A DNA stretch of 64,000 bases, taken from positions 16,376,774 to 16,440,773 of the forward strand of contig CM055730.1 in NCBI GenBank assembly GCA_029465975.1, read 5' to 3'. This stretch comes from Dallia pectoralis (taxonomy: Eukaryota; Chordata; Actinopteri; Esociformes; Umbridae). Made by a program: the position numbers and the translations under genes. The notes beneath the pieces were generated by a model that searched no databases, was not told where the DNA came from, and saw nothing but the letters and a program-made list of their open reading frames with translations. This document shows, in pieces, positions 1 to 10,523 of this stretch (positions are counted from its first letter, which is position 1; each line of letters starts with the position of its first letter).

Positions 1-314
1 ATCCGCTGGACATTTTATGGGCATTTATTGTGTGTTAACGGATATCGGTGTCATAGTAACCACCAGTCGTATTCTGTTGCCAGTTGTATCGCTAACGGTA
101 ACCAGTTAGCTACAGGGCTCCTAAATGTTATTTTATAAGCCTGTGTGGCTTCTGCTGCTAGCTATTGAGCTATCTAGGTAGATACATTTATAGGTTTGAT
201 TTAGTGCCGTGACAGGAATATTAATATTTATTTCGCTGGCGTTCAGCCCATGGATGTATTAAGATAACTGGATACAGTGTTCGACCGGAAGCCCCGTACA
301 TTCCAATGAGAGTC

Positions 315-568
315 ATGGGTGTATATACATAGACATAATATACATAGACGCCGCATCTACCGCTATGCCTACTGGCGCTGATGAGAAATGCGGCCGCCAT
401 CTTGCGGCGGTCCACCGCTCCACTCAGTGTAATCCGTTTGGCAGGTGCAATGAGCTGTCAGCGCATTCAATTAATCATATCTCACTGAATACACTTTGCT
501 GCAAAGGTCATACATGTAGCTATGACACAGGACACATGATTCAGCGTATTTTAATATTCATAGTGGGC
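315..568. repeat. Interspersed repeat, copy A
   Basis: Most of this segment recurs, with substitutions and one roughly 30-bp indel, at 2200-2422. The shared part runs from a GCCTACTGGCGCTGATGAGA motif to TATTTTAATATTCATAGTGG. Its left end (about 315-360) is the reverse complement of sequence at about 2150-2195, so the copies differ in internal arrangement. It is probably a transposon fragment of unknown class. Short peptides readable across it are not supported as genes. Confidence 0.6.
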
Positions 569-1150
569 TTAACAGTAATATAATATTCTGATTTATGATG
601 TGATGTAGGCTATGATAGGTATTTTGCAAATCACACACTATAATTATGATAGAGAAGCAGAAACAGATAGTGTCAGTATAGTCAGATATTTTTATAAGTT
701 GAAAAAACAATACATGATTATATAATATTCTACTTTTAAGATTTTTATATTTCACACACACACCACTAAAACCCCTGGAAGAGGACTGTTTTGCAGAGCT
801 TCTTTCTCGTGCTCCCTTTTTGCAGTTCAAAAGAGGTGAGTTTGGCAACGTGGTTCAGCCTTAGAGTGAGAAACACAAACACAACCAATGACAACAAGTC
901 TGAATGATGGTTGTCAATGCCAATCTGGGTCTCCTCAATGTGTTTCCCAGCAGAAAAACATCCTTCGTTGAGTTCGTTCCCATCTCCTCTCGGACAATGT
1001 GTGTGACTGTCGACACCTTACGAGCTTGGATTGTTGAAGCTCGGTGGATCACCCTCTCTGCACCTCTCAGAACCTAATATTAAAAAAATAATACATATTT
1101 ATATTGTGATTTACACAGTGCTCACAGCAACTGCACACAGCGCCTGCCCA
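569..1150. other. Intergenic, no recognised gene
   Basis: AT-rich DNA. A minus-strand stretch at 861-1052 can be read as about 60 codons and might be a worn transposase fragment, but I recognise no motif. Nothing else is supported. Confidence 0.4.
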
Positions 1151-1151
1151 A

Positions 1152-1745
1152 CACTGATAATACAGTCTGATCATACAGTCTAATGATACAGTCTGGTAAT
1201 ACAGTCTGATATACAGTCTGGTAATACGGTCTGATAATACAGTCTAATGATACAGTATAATGATACAACACTGATAATACAACACTGATGATACGGTCTG
1301 ATAATACGTCTGATGATAGGGTCTGATAATACGGTCTAATGATACGGTCTGATAATACGGTCTGATTATACAGTCTAATGATACGGTCTGATAATACAGT
1401 CTGATCATACAGTCTAATGATAGAGTCTGATAATACGGTCTGATGATACAGTCTAATGATACGGTCTGATAATACAGTCTGATCATAGAGTCTGATAATA
1501 CGGTCTGATAATACGGTCTAATGATACGGTCTGATAATACGGTCTGATAATACAGTTTAATGATACGTTCTGATAATGCGGTCTGATAATACAGTTTAAT
1601 GATACGGTCTGATAATACGGTCTAATAATACGGTCTGGTAATACGGTCTGGTGATACGGTCTGATGAAACGGTCTGGTAATACAGTCTGGTAATACAGTC
1701 TGATAATACAACACTGATCATACAGTCTGATAATACGGTCTGTGC
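1152..1745. repeat. Minisatellite, about 12-bp unit (GATACGGTCTGATAAT type)
   Basis: Roughly fifty degenerate copies of a 10-13 bp unit of the form TAATACGGTCTGA, with variants in ACAG/ACGG and TAAT/TGAT. Open frames across it are repeat translations, not genes. Confidence 0.9.
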
Positions 1746-2104
1746 TGTGTAAATGGCCAATGTTATACCAGCAATAATAGGTTATATTTCTACAATAGCA
1801 TTATTGTGTCAGTTGTAATCTAAGTGTTAAATTACTTATCAAGTCTCAGTTCATAATCGGGTGAACACCGGCCGGTGAAGTAAACATAGCCAAGCTAGCA
1901 TACTTAGATTTCAGTACAGTGATACATGCTCCTTCTCTACTCACTGGTAATATTATTTTCACAAAACACAACCAATAATACCGAAATATTAAATCTTACT
2001 TGTGAAGGTAATCCCTTGAGCCCAGCTGGCGATGGTCCGCCGATTTAAGCAGGAATATGCTGCACAGTGCTGTTGCATGTATATCTTCTGCTGCTACCAA
2101 CTAG

Positions 2105-2422
2105 GAGTTCGACCGCATTAAGATGGCGGCCTCATTTCTTGAGCCCAGCAGCGGATGTGGCGTCTATGTATATTATGTCTATGTGTATATATCTATGCTG
2201 CCTACTGGCGCTGATGAGAAATGCGGCCGCCATCTTGGAGCGGTCACCCGCTCCACTCAGTGTAATCTGTTTGGCAGGTGCAATGAGCTGTCAGCGCATT
2301 CAATTAATCATACCTCACTAAATGCCCAACTGATTTTCATGTGGTTTCTTTTGCTGCAAAGGTCATACATGCAGCTATGACACAGGACACATGGTTCGGC
2401 GTATTTTAATATTCATAGTGGG
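2105..2422. repeat. Interspersed repeat, copy B, with inverted ends
   Basis: This is the second copy of the repeat seen at 315-568. A motif AAGATGGCGGCCTCATTT near 2120 is mirrored by AAATGCGGCCGCCATCTT near 2219, so this 115-bp part can fold back on itself. A further fragment starting GAGCCCAGCAGCGGATG lies at about 2905-2945. It looks like a small non-autonomous DNA element, but the class is not identified. Confidence 0.55.
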
Positions 2423-2519
2423 ACCAGGACGATGCTAATACAGCTACTGGAATTTACAATAGTAAACCAATTTAGTAGACGTCTAACCCTCCCTGAATTC
2501 CTTTTGGTCAGTTGGAATC

Positions 2520-2900
2520 AGCTGGTATTTGGCAGTAATTTTACGTGCAGTAGATTCGCAAACCCGCAAAAACAGATTCGTATCCATAGACAGCTAGTTA
2601 GTGATTCGACGGTTTTACATTTTGTAGTTGTAGATAGTGATTTGTTTATGTGTAAATTTGCAAAAAAAAATTGTACAGATGCAAAAAGTTATTTATTACA
2701 AGTCTTTAATTACGCATTCACAAATCTTTACATACTACTACGAAATGTAAAACCGTCGTGTGGATTGTGATTTACAGGTGTGCGAATACCCACAAGACAT
2801 TTGTTTTACCCACAAGATTGTCATTTACAGGTGTGCAAATACCCACAAGACATTTGTTTTACCCACAAGACATTTGGCAGTGATTTGATTCCATACATTT
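2520..2900. repeat. MITE-like fold-back element with internal direct repeats
   Basis: The arm at 2607-2633 (CGACGGTTTTACATTT...) is the imperfect reverse complement of 2734-2758. Two direct copies of an approximately 50-bp segment beginning ACAGGTGTGC(G/A)AATACC lie at about 2775-2820 and 2829-2872. TTTGGCAGT occurs near both ends (about 2529 and 2874). The structure suggests a miniature inverted-repeat element; no transposase is present. Confidence 0.45.
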
Positions 2901-2945
2901 CTTGAGCCCAGCAGCGGATGCGGCATCTTCTCTTTATGTCTATGG

Positions 2946-4061
2946 TTCCAACCTTCTGATGGTGGAGTCCTCGTCAATACTCTCTTCTTGACTCCACAAT
3001 AATTATTGGTAGCTATCGTAGGCCAATCGTGTGAATTTTTTTATTTATGATTTATCGACTCGATCCACTCCAGCAATAATATTTATCCAACGTTGAGTGT
3101 AATCGTTTTAGTCGGTGTGTTGTGACAACCCTGCATATTTTGGGGTGGGCTTTCATTGTCTACCTGTAATGACCATAATGTTATGTAACGTCATTATGGC
3201 TATTGTTAATGCAACACCTGCCAGGTAGATGGATCTTTTTTTCTTTCATATGGACAACTATTACTGGAATTATTCCCTTCTTAATGTTGCATTTCACTGT
3301 TCATTTTTAAATAATAAAAACAGATTTTTCTTTGAATACATTGCAGATAAAGTAACCAGGTTTCCCGTCATTGAGTTGTTGTTATGTTTTACGTCTGGGT
3401 TCATTGAAAGTTGCGTAGACTGGCAAGTTAACATCAGTCATCTTTTGTCACCATCATCACTAGAATCAATTTCTCTTTTTTTTTATCAACGCACCATAAC
3501 ATGCATCCCTTCACACATGAGCGCACCATTTGGTAATGTCCTTTATGCTGTAGAGTAGTGATAAGCAAACCACAGTCAGCAGGAGCTTGCTGAGGTTTAT
3601 TATTTATTATCTCACGATCTGCGAGCAGGAACCTGGTTATTGGATTTGGTTTTAACGAACGCGTTGTTTGTTACCAACAACTTACGTATAGAGGAAAAAT
3701 CCTGAAAAAAGGAGAGCACAAAGCATTTCGGCTGGAGCTGTGGGGTAAGATGTACCGTTATTACACAGCCTATAATAAGCCTATTTATGACAGACACATG
3801 GACATCATAATAATCTTAAATGATTAACCAACTGTAGGTCTATTCCTGAAAAATCGTTGTTCAATGTTAAAAAGGCTAAGCAGGAAAAATACGCATACAC
3901 GCGTCTTGCTCATATTCGTAGTATAATCTTTACATCTTTCTCAACCAATCGTGACTGTTTTATACAATATTGCAGCAACTACAGCGCTATCCAAACTCTA
4001 TTTTTATAATGCTACATTGATATTCTGCCTAACAGTGTATTTGTAGGCTATACATCCCAGA
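2946..4061. other. Intergenic, no recognised gene
   Basis: AT-rich sequence between the 5' repeats and the retroviral element. Open frames here are short and without recognisable motifs. I see no RNA gene or clear repeat. Confidence 0.4.
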
Positions 4062-4065
4062 AACC

Positions 4066-4864
4066 TGTCGTGGAAATTTAGACTTCAATAGCTGAATTCG
4101 AACTTAAAGTAAGACGCACGAGAGTATGTTACAGTTTGACACTTTTAACAGGTTTAATTGCAAGTAAGAAACCATTTCTCAAATACAGGTCCAAGCTTTT
4201 GCATTGATCAGATCAATCTCTATAGCAAGCTTAAAGAATAGGTTTGAGGAAAGTCTTCATCAGACAACAGGACAATAACCTGTGCTGGATCAGACTGACC
4301 TAATGATTACAACTTCTGCATGGTATTTAAAGGAATGAAGTTACGCACACTCATTGACACACCAACCTAAACAGAGATGATGGAGAACAGACGAGGTCCT
4401 TAGAAGATCTCACCAAACTATAGGATAAATTGTAAATGACCTATAGGCTTGACATAAGAATCCGAGGTCACTGCCCTCAAGCAAAGGGAGCCTGATAGAT
4501 CCGCATCCATGATGAATCACAGATGCGGTGAACAAAGACTCGGGCATTTCCTTTTGACAGTCCATCACAAACAGGTAATCAAGACATCTGTTTCTAGCAT
4601 TGGGCCCCTCCACCAGCGTAAAGATAACATTCCAGTTCTCCTAAGTAAAACACTAGATTCTCAGGGTCTCGTGTTTCCCGTTCTTAACTTTTGGGCCCTC
4701 TTAATGATATCCATACGTATATCGCATACGACTATACGTTTAACCTCACTATTTCTGAACTCCTAAATCCTAAACATTCTTTCCTCTGTGCCTTTTGGCC
4801 TAAACAACATCTATAGGACTTACATGTTAATAAACTTCTTGAGTGATCATAAAATTCCATAACA
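4066..4864 (-). repeat. LTR 1 (3' LTR of the lower copy)
   Basis: It is a 799-bp LTR, TG...CA on the minus strand. By eye it matches the upper LTR (15367-16165) at both positions where the middle LTR differs (4219 T, 4322 G). A TTTAAATA box and a downstream ATTAAA read on the minus strand fit a promoter and polyadenylation signal. Confidence 0.9.
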
Positions 4865-4878
4865 ATCTGCCCTTTTTA
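4865..4878 (-). other. Candidate polypurine tract, lower copy
   Basis: On the minus strand the bases just before LTR 1 read AAAAAGGGCAGAT, a purine-rich run directly abutting the LTR, where plus-strand priming is expected. In the upper copy the matching site (10517-10523) is shortened to AAAAGGG. Confidence 0.5.
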
Positions 4879-5283
4879 ACATTATAAACCCTTAATCATG
4901 TTAAACAATTTAAGAGTGTCAACTCTAAATTTTAGTTCACTCAAGCTTAATAATTACTCAGAACCAATCAGGAATATATGGATCCACCACTGTCATACGT
5001 CTGAAACTGTAACCTGTTAAGAAAAATAATTTCACCAAACATAATACACAATCAATTGAAATAATCCAATGTCAGTACAGTACTTAGCAACATTCAACAG
5101 TGTCATTTTCATATTCTGGATTTCTAGTCCTCCATCTAGTGTGTGAGGAACTAATCATTAAGCATATTAGAAAAAAACATCAGTAAATATGTTGGCACTC
5201 TTTGATCACCAGAAACATTCACATGACAGATCATTGAGTCATTATTTACATTCAGTACTGTTTATAAGTGAAGAAACATCAGG

Positions 5284-5580
5284 TCAAGGTCCACATATAT
5301 GTAATGTAATTTTAGGGTCAGTCATAATGAACCATTCCTCATTGGGTTGGCAGTTGCTTACATTACATGATATCTGTTTTTGTAACAGTCCCTGAGATCG
5401 GGCTTTAACGCCTTTCTCAATACCTATCTTATTCAAGTTTACATTTGGTTTGTAATGTTGTAGGTCAGAGAACCACAGTACAATTACAACAATGAGATTA
5501 AAAGCAAGATGTAATGCGATGTTGCATCTCATTCCCCCAATCCTCCTGTAGGGGTTCCATGGTCGTCTCGCTGGTTCCAT
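5284..5580 (-). CDS. Small hypothetical frame with a hydrophobic segment, inside the retroviral element
   Basis: This is a 98-codon frame. It starts with a basic stretch (RRPWNPYRR) and then a hydrophobic run of about 17 residues (ALHLAFNLIVVIVLWFS), which resembles a signal peptide or membrane anchor. The upper copy (11009-11230) keeps the first 73 codons and ends early because of one missing T. It sits in the env position, so it could be the remnant of an envelope leader, but I see no further envelope features. It may equally be a chance frame. Confidence 0.25.
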   Translation of the reverse strand: MEPARRPWNPYRRIGGMRCNIALHLAFNLIVVIVLWFSDLQHYKPNVNLNKIGIEKGVKARSQGLLQKQISCNVSNCQPNEEWFIMTDPKITLHICGP

Positions 5581-5604
5581 GGTGTGCAGGCTTGGTTTCT
5601 CTGA

Positions 5605-5841
5605 TTACTGCTGACTGTGTTGGGGGTCAGAAGCACGTGACCCGTTCAAACAGAAATTAGGATACTTATTCCTTGCCTGTATTCTCCAGAGGTGGAGCCT
5701 TTTTCTCTTTACAGTCCATAACTTCCTTGAAAAGTGTACAATAACATTCACACAATTTGTAATTGCCTCCTTTGTGGTCTGGATGACACGTTTTTCCTTG
5801 GTTCTGGTTTGACCTTTTCTGTGGTCTGTACCTAAAGTCAT
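5605..5841 (-). CDS. Small hypothetical basic frame inside the retroviral element
   Basis: A 78-codon frame, rich in K, R and T, just upstream of the hydrophobic frame on the same strand. The counterpart at 11275-11496 has 73 codons and a different end because of small indels. No family was recognised. Conservation between copies reflects recent duplication and does not by itself show coding function. Confidence 0.2.
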   Translation of the reverse strand: MTLGTDHRKGQTRTKEKRVIQTTKEAITNCVNVIVHFSRKLWTVKRKRLHLWRIQARNKYPNFCLNGSRASDPQHSQQ

Positions 5842-5855
5842 TCAGTTAGCTTCTG

Positions 5856-5886
<31 letters not shown>

Positions 5887-7477
5887 GGGGTAGGGCTCAG
5901 ATGCTCTGCTCCAGTTGTTCATGGTCCAACCTGTTGATTTTTAATGCGACACAACCTGCAAACAGTTATTGCATTCCATGTGTCAGTTAACATCTTTAAC
6001 AATAGAATTACATTGTGTTTACTGCTCAGATTTAATTTTGCTAGGCCAAATACATTTGTAATAGCTATTCCCTCAATCATTCAAATGTTTAGACATTCTA
6101 TCAAATTAAACACTTCAATTGCCTGAAATCCAAATTTAACAAATGCTATATTCTTGAATATATTTATTACGTCACTTCCCCTCTTGTTTTCTCCTTCAGT
6201 TCATCAACAATGGAGAAAACAACCAACTGTAATAGACAAACTTGTTAAATTTATCTAAGATAAAACACATGACTAAAATATGGTTTATGACCAGCCATCT
6301 GTTAGCTCTGGGCTGAGCCACCTCACAATCACACAGTAAAACCAGCCCCCTTCTAAATAGACAAGTTGGGTGTGCCCCCTCTTTTGAGCCAGAGAAGCAC
6401 CCCAGGGAGGGTCAGAGAAAAGTTGATAAAGATAACACCCCTCATTTAGCAGAAACCATCTCTTGACAGGCAGACACAGAGTTACAGTTAACTTTCTGCC
6501 CTTTTAACAATCAAGAACTCAGAATGTCTTAAACATGTTACTCAAAATAGCCAAAAGCCAATAATAAAAATAAAAGTGTGTTTCAGAAATACACTTAACC
6601 CACATGGTCATTCATTATATCATCATGCCAACATTTATAGGAACAAATCCAAATGTCCTTATTAACTTTACAAAACGAATAACCATAGCATATAACTAGA
6701 ATATAATCTCCCTATAACATATAATGTAGTCCTCCTACAAAACAAACAAAATGGAACATATAGTATTCCAGGTAAAAACATGCAGAGTTATAATCGGAAA
6801 TACTCTTAATTATGTCATTAGCGCAGATGTTACATAATGCCTAAGACAAATAATACAATAAAATAGGAATTCCTCGTGCACAGGAAAACCAGAAAATAAA
6901 TTTGTCGACAAAACTTTGGCCTGGGACCCCTGTCCCAACTTCATGAAGCTTTACCCCAGATCATGCATGAATCACACCTAGGTCATTTTAATATGATATT
7001 TGCGTACGTGTACGAACGAACCTGGACAGCGAAAAATAAGACCTCTCACTAACAATGAGCTGATTTCTACTGAGAATTTACCCTGACAGTAGCTATATAT
7101 GCAGTCCCTAGTTGTAACCGGTAAACTAGGGACAATGAGATATCAACCATCATGGGTCCAGTCACGCTCCCCGAGCTGCACGGACCTGACAAACCCCGTT
7201 TATCAGGCGATACGCAATGTACGCTACACTACGCTAAACACTTAACTTTAAGCGTAAGCATAGTGCCAAGACACCGGTACTCCTCCCCAGTGGAACGAAA
7301 ATCTCACACAACCATACGTCTGCATATCAACTCAAAACACAGAATAGACAAGTCTTCACTTAACATCCGAACAAAATTACTTTAACTGTAAATACTGACA
7401 TAATTAACTAATTACAGGAATCACATAATGGTTTGATCTCACCGGGTTGATGTTTTCCTGCCCGTCCCCTCTGACCG

Positions 7478-9091
7478 TCAGTACCCCCGTCCGTGGCAGC
7501 CATGGGTCCTGTGACGCTCCATTTGGTCGTCTGCTGTTGTGCCATCACCGTCTCCCACACTGTCTCTGTTCCCATGGTAATAGTCTCTAGTGTCCGGCAC
7601 AGTGCAGTCACGAGCCCAGTGTCCAAATGCACCACAGTTGAAACAGCTATCAGAGTTGGGACTTTGGCTGGAGTTATCATCACCCTGGTGTCTGTAGGTA
7701 TCACCCTGGTGTCTGTAGTTATCACCCTGGTGTCTGTATTGTCCTCTCCTGCTTGCTCTCCGTCTCCGTCTCCGTCTCCCTCCTGAGTAGCCTCTGCTGT
7801 AGAACTCCAGTTGGGCCATCTGAATTTGCGTTTCACGCTCCCGTCTTTCTTCGGTCTGTTTGTACAGCTGGTCCTCGTAGACTCTTTCAGCGTGCTTAAA
7901 ATACGGCCAGACGGTTTCCATGCGACCCTCATCCAGGTCTACACAGTGGTTTTGAATGTGCTTCCTAATGTCTGGTAGAAGGCCTGCAACTAACCTCATT
8001 TTACACTGTTGCTCCCAGGCCGACTCTTCATCACCGTCCGGTCTCTTTCCCATTCCGCTGTGTAATTCAAAAGCTTTTTCGAGTCTATTCCTGTAGTCTG
8101 AAACTTTCTCGCCCAGTGTCTGTTTACAATCAGAGATCTTTTCCCAGTTCATTCGCTTAGGAAAAGCAGCGATAAGTCCAGTGCTCAGCTGTTCCACAGC
8201 ACTCCGGTAGTCAGAGTGCGCATCCCAATTGAACATAATGTTTCTCTCGCTAGGCCAGTTTCTTTTCACTCTCCCCCATTTTAGTTGCAAGGCCTTCATC
8301 AAAATTGTTTCAATCTCCACAGAGGTCGGTCTATATTGATTCACGATCTGTAGAAACACACGGACAAATTCCTCTCCACCTTCTGTTTCTGGGTCAGGTA
8401 GTGTAGAAGCCACGTCTCTCAGGTCGGCGGGTGACCACGGTCTGTAGACTAGTATAGTCGCTGGGTTATCCGTGTCTCCTCCACCAGCTGGGTTGGCTAC
8501 CTCCACCATAGGGAATTGCCCGGCATCAATGCTGTGTTGTTCTCTGGGACAGGCCGCAGTGGTACTCTGGGTCCTCTCAGCGGCGGGTGAAACTCTGTCG
8601 AGGCCGAATACGGATGGGTAGAGTCCTCCTCCGCGAATGTTTTCCATCAGGTCCGATGCTGTTGGCATAGTTGGTACCGCTGGGGCTGTTGTGGTAACGC
8701 CGCGATAGGGTGGGGGTCGGTCAGCAGGAGGACAGGCAGCATCAACCTGGTTGGGACAAGCTAGAACACACCGATTAACAAGCCCCGTGCTACACCGCTT
8801 AGCCCGTATATCAGTCTGCTCTCTCCACTTATTATATGCCTTCCAATCTACTTTCTGCCGATTACCCCGTGAAACCTTAATTTTACCCCGTTCAAAATCC
8901 TCCAACTTGTCTTTCAACAACAGTATCTGTCTCTGACTAAAACTGCCATGAGCAGGAAATCCCAATAACTCCCACAGGTCTAATTGTTCGCATGTCCAGT
9001 CTCCGTATTTATCTGTCATTATTTTAGCCGGTCCAACAACGTAACGTTCAGTATCCACCGAAGGTTTACCAATACACATGTAATTACCCAT
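7478..9091 (-). CDS. gag: Retroviral Gag polyprotein, intact (lower copy)
   Basis: This 537-residue frame encodes the structural polyprotein that assembles virus-like particles. Visible features in order: an N-terminal MG start suited to myristoylation; a proline-rich stretch with a PPPY late-domain motif near residues 126-129; a capsid-like region from about 210 to 420 with a major-homology-like segment (Q, G-E, Y, R-L spacing) near 324-342; a run of seven arginines near 439-445; three YRHQGD repeats at 452-471; and one CCHC zinc knuckle (C483, C486, H491, C496). A single zinc knuckle and PPPY fit a gamma/epsilon-type retroviral Gag. The leader from the middle LTR to the ATG is about 625 nt. 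The frame ends in a TGA with no pol behind it. Confidence 0.88.
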   Translation of the reverse strand: MGNYMCIGKPSVDTERYVVGPAKIMTDKYGDWTCEQLDLWELLGFPAHGSFSQRQILLLKDKLEDFERGKIKVSRGNRQKVDWKAYNKWREQTDIRAKRCSTGLVNRCVLACPNQVDAACPPADRPPPYRGVTTTAPAVPTMPTASDLMENIRGGGLYPSVFGLDRVSPAAERTQSTTAACPREQHSIDAGQFPMVEVANPAGGGDTDNPATILVYRPWSPADLRDVASTLPDPETEGGEEFVRVFLQIVNQYRPTSVEIETILMKALQLKWGRVKRNWPSERNIMFNWDAHSDYRSAVEQLSTGLIAAFPKRMNWEKISDCKQTLGEKVSDYRNRLEKAFELHSGMGKRPDGDEESAWEQQCKMRLVAGLLPDIRKHIQNHCVDLDEGRMETVWPYFKHAERVYEDQLYKQTEERRERETQIQMAQLEFYSRGYSGGRRRRRRRASRRGQYRHQGDNYRHQGDTYRHQGDDNSSQSPNSDSCFNCGAFGHWARDCTVPDTRDYYHGNRDSVGDGDGTTADDQMERHRTHGCHGRGY

Positions 9092-9695
9092 GTTGTTATC
9101 GATATTTAAGACGCAAAATCTAATTTTAGCATATAATGAAGTGTCCTATATGTGTTAATGAACTCGTCAGTTCTTTTAAGTGAGATATCCTGAATAACCG
9201 AGCCGTCTCACCGCACCCAGATAACCTATATTGAACAGCATTTTTTCCTACTGTATACAGGTATTAACACTTCATACAGGTAAATATTGCTCCAGTCTGG
9301 CGCTCTCCACTCACCCATTTGTTGAGGAGGATTGGAGCTGCAGAAATTAATAATTCCTGACGTGCACGTTTTACCAGACCAAAATCAACAAATACCCGAT
9401 TAGAAGTACTGTTTTCCATTTTTAAGCCAAGTTTAAAATCTTACAATAACCTTACGAATTAAGTCAAAATTAACGAGCCTATTTTGTTAATTTATCAAAA
9501 CCGTTGTCAAACTGTCGTCCAACATTGTCCCAATTCAGCATTTTTAGGTCCTTGAGTTTCAAAATTCTGTATAGAATCACATATCTCCAAAGACAGTCCT
9601 GGCCTGTTATTTTTCAAAAAAAATTTAAAAAAAAATTATATCGCTCTTTAGGATATGTAGCCTGTTTTGGAAAAATACGGATTACTTTATTAAGA

Positions 9696-9714
9696 ATCTC
9701 GGACGATGCCCCCA
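9696..9714 (-). other. Primer-binding site, tRNA-Pro-like (lower copy)
   Basis: Directly after the LTR on the minus strand lies TT and then TGGGGGCATCGTCCGAGAT. It resembles the site complementary to the 3' end of tRNA-Pro used by gammaretroviruses, but has one extra base and one mismatch. The upper copy has the same sequence at 15346-15364. Confidence 0.65.
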
Positions 9715-9716
9715 AA

Positions 9717-10515
9717 TGTCGTGGAAATTTAGACTTCAATAGCTGAATTCGAACTTAAAGTAAGACGCACGAGAGTATGTTACAGTTTGACACTTTTAAC
9801 AGGTTTAATTGCAAGTAAGAAACCATTTCTCAAATACAGGTCCAAGCTTTTGCATTGATCAGATCAATCCCTATAGCAAGCTTAAAGAATAGGTTTGAGG
9901 AAAGTCTTCATCAGACAACAGGACAATAACCTGTGCTGGATCAGACTGACCTAATGATTACAACTTCTGCATAGTATTTAAAGGAATGAAGTTACGCACA
10001 CTCATTGACACACCAACCTAAACAGAGATGATGGAGAACAGACGAGGTCCTTAGAAGATCTCACCAAACTATAGGATAAATTGTAAATGACCTATAGGCT
10101 TGACATAAGAATCCGAGGTCACTGCCCTCAAGCAAAGGGAGCCTGATAGATCCGCATCCATGATGAATCACAGATGCGGTGAACAAAGACTCGGGCATTT
10201 CCTTTTGACAGTCCATCACAAACAGGTAATCAAGACATCTGTTTCTAGCATTGGGCCCCTCCACCAGCGTAAAGATAACATTCCAGTTCTCCTAAGTAAA
10301 ACACTAGATTCTCAGGGTCTCGTGTTTCCCGTTCTTAACTTTTGGGCCCTCTTAATGATATCCATACGTATATCGCATACGACTATACGTTTAACCTCAC
10401 TATTTCTGAACTCCTAAATCCTAAACATTCTTTCCTCTGTGCCTTTTGGCCTAAACAACATCTATAGGACTTACATGTTAATAAACTTCTTGAGTGATCA
10501 TAAAATTCCATAACA
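9717..10515 (-). repeat. LTR 2 (shared middle LTR)
   Basis: It is 799 bp and serves as 3' LTR for the upper copy and 5' LTR for the lower one. It differs from both outer LTRs at 9870 (C instead of T) and 9973 (A instead of G). No target duplication flanks it. Confidence 0.9.
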
Positions 10516-10523
10516 ACCCTTTT

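Larger units (their letters stand above)
4879..7405 (-). other. Non-coding 3' half of the retroviral internal region (lower copy)
   Basis: About 2.5 kb between the end of gag and LTR 1, where pol and env would normally be. No long frame and no reverse transcriptase or integrase motif is visible. It carries a (TG)n tract at about 5861-5887 and two small minus-strand frames listed separately. The same segment is kept at about 99% identity in the upper copy (10524-13060), so the element probably transposed in this reduced form. Confidence 0.6.

Noticed and set aside
4509..4766. An 85-codon frame repeated three times in the LTRs
   Set aside because: It recurs only because the LTR recurs; it runs antisense to LTR transcription and has no recognised motif.
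7493..7786. Plus-strand frames opposite gag
   Set aside because: Antisense shadows of the gag frame; repeated at 13101-13552.
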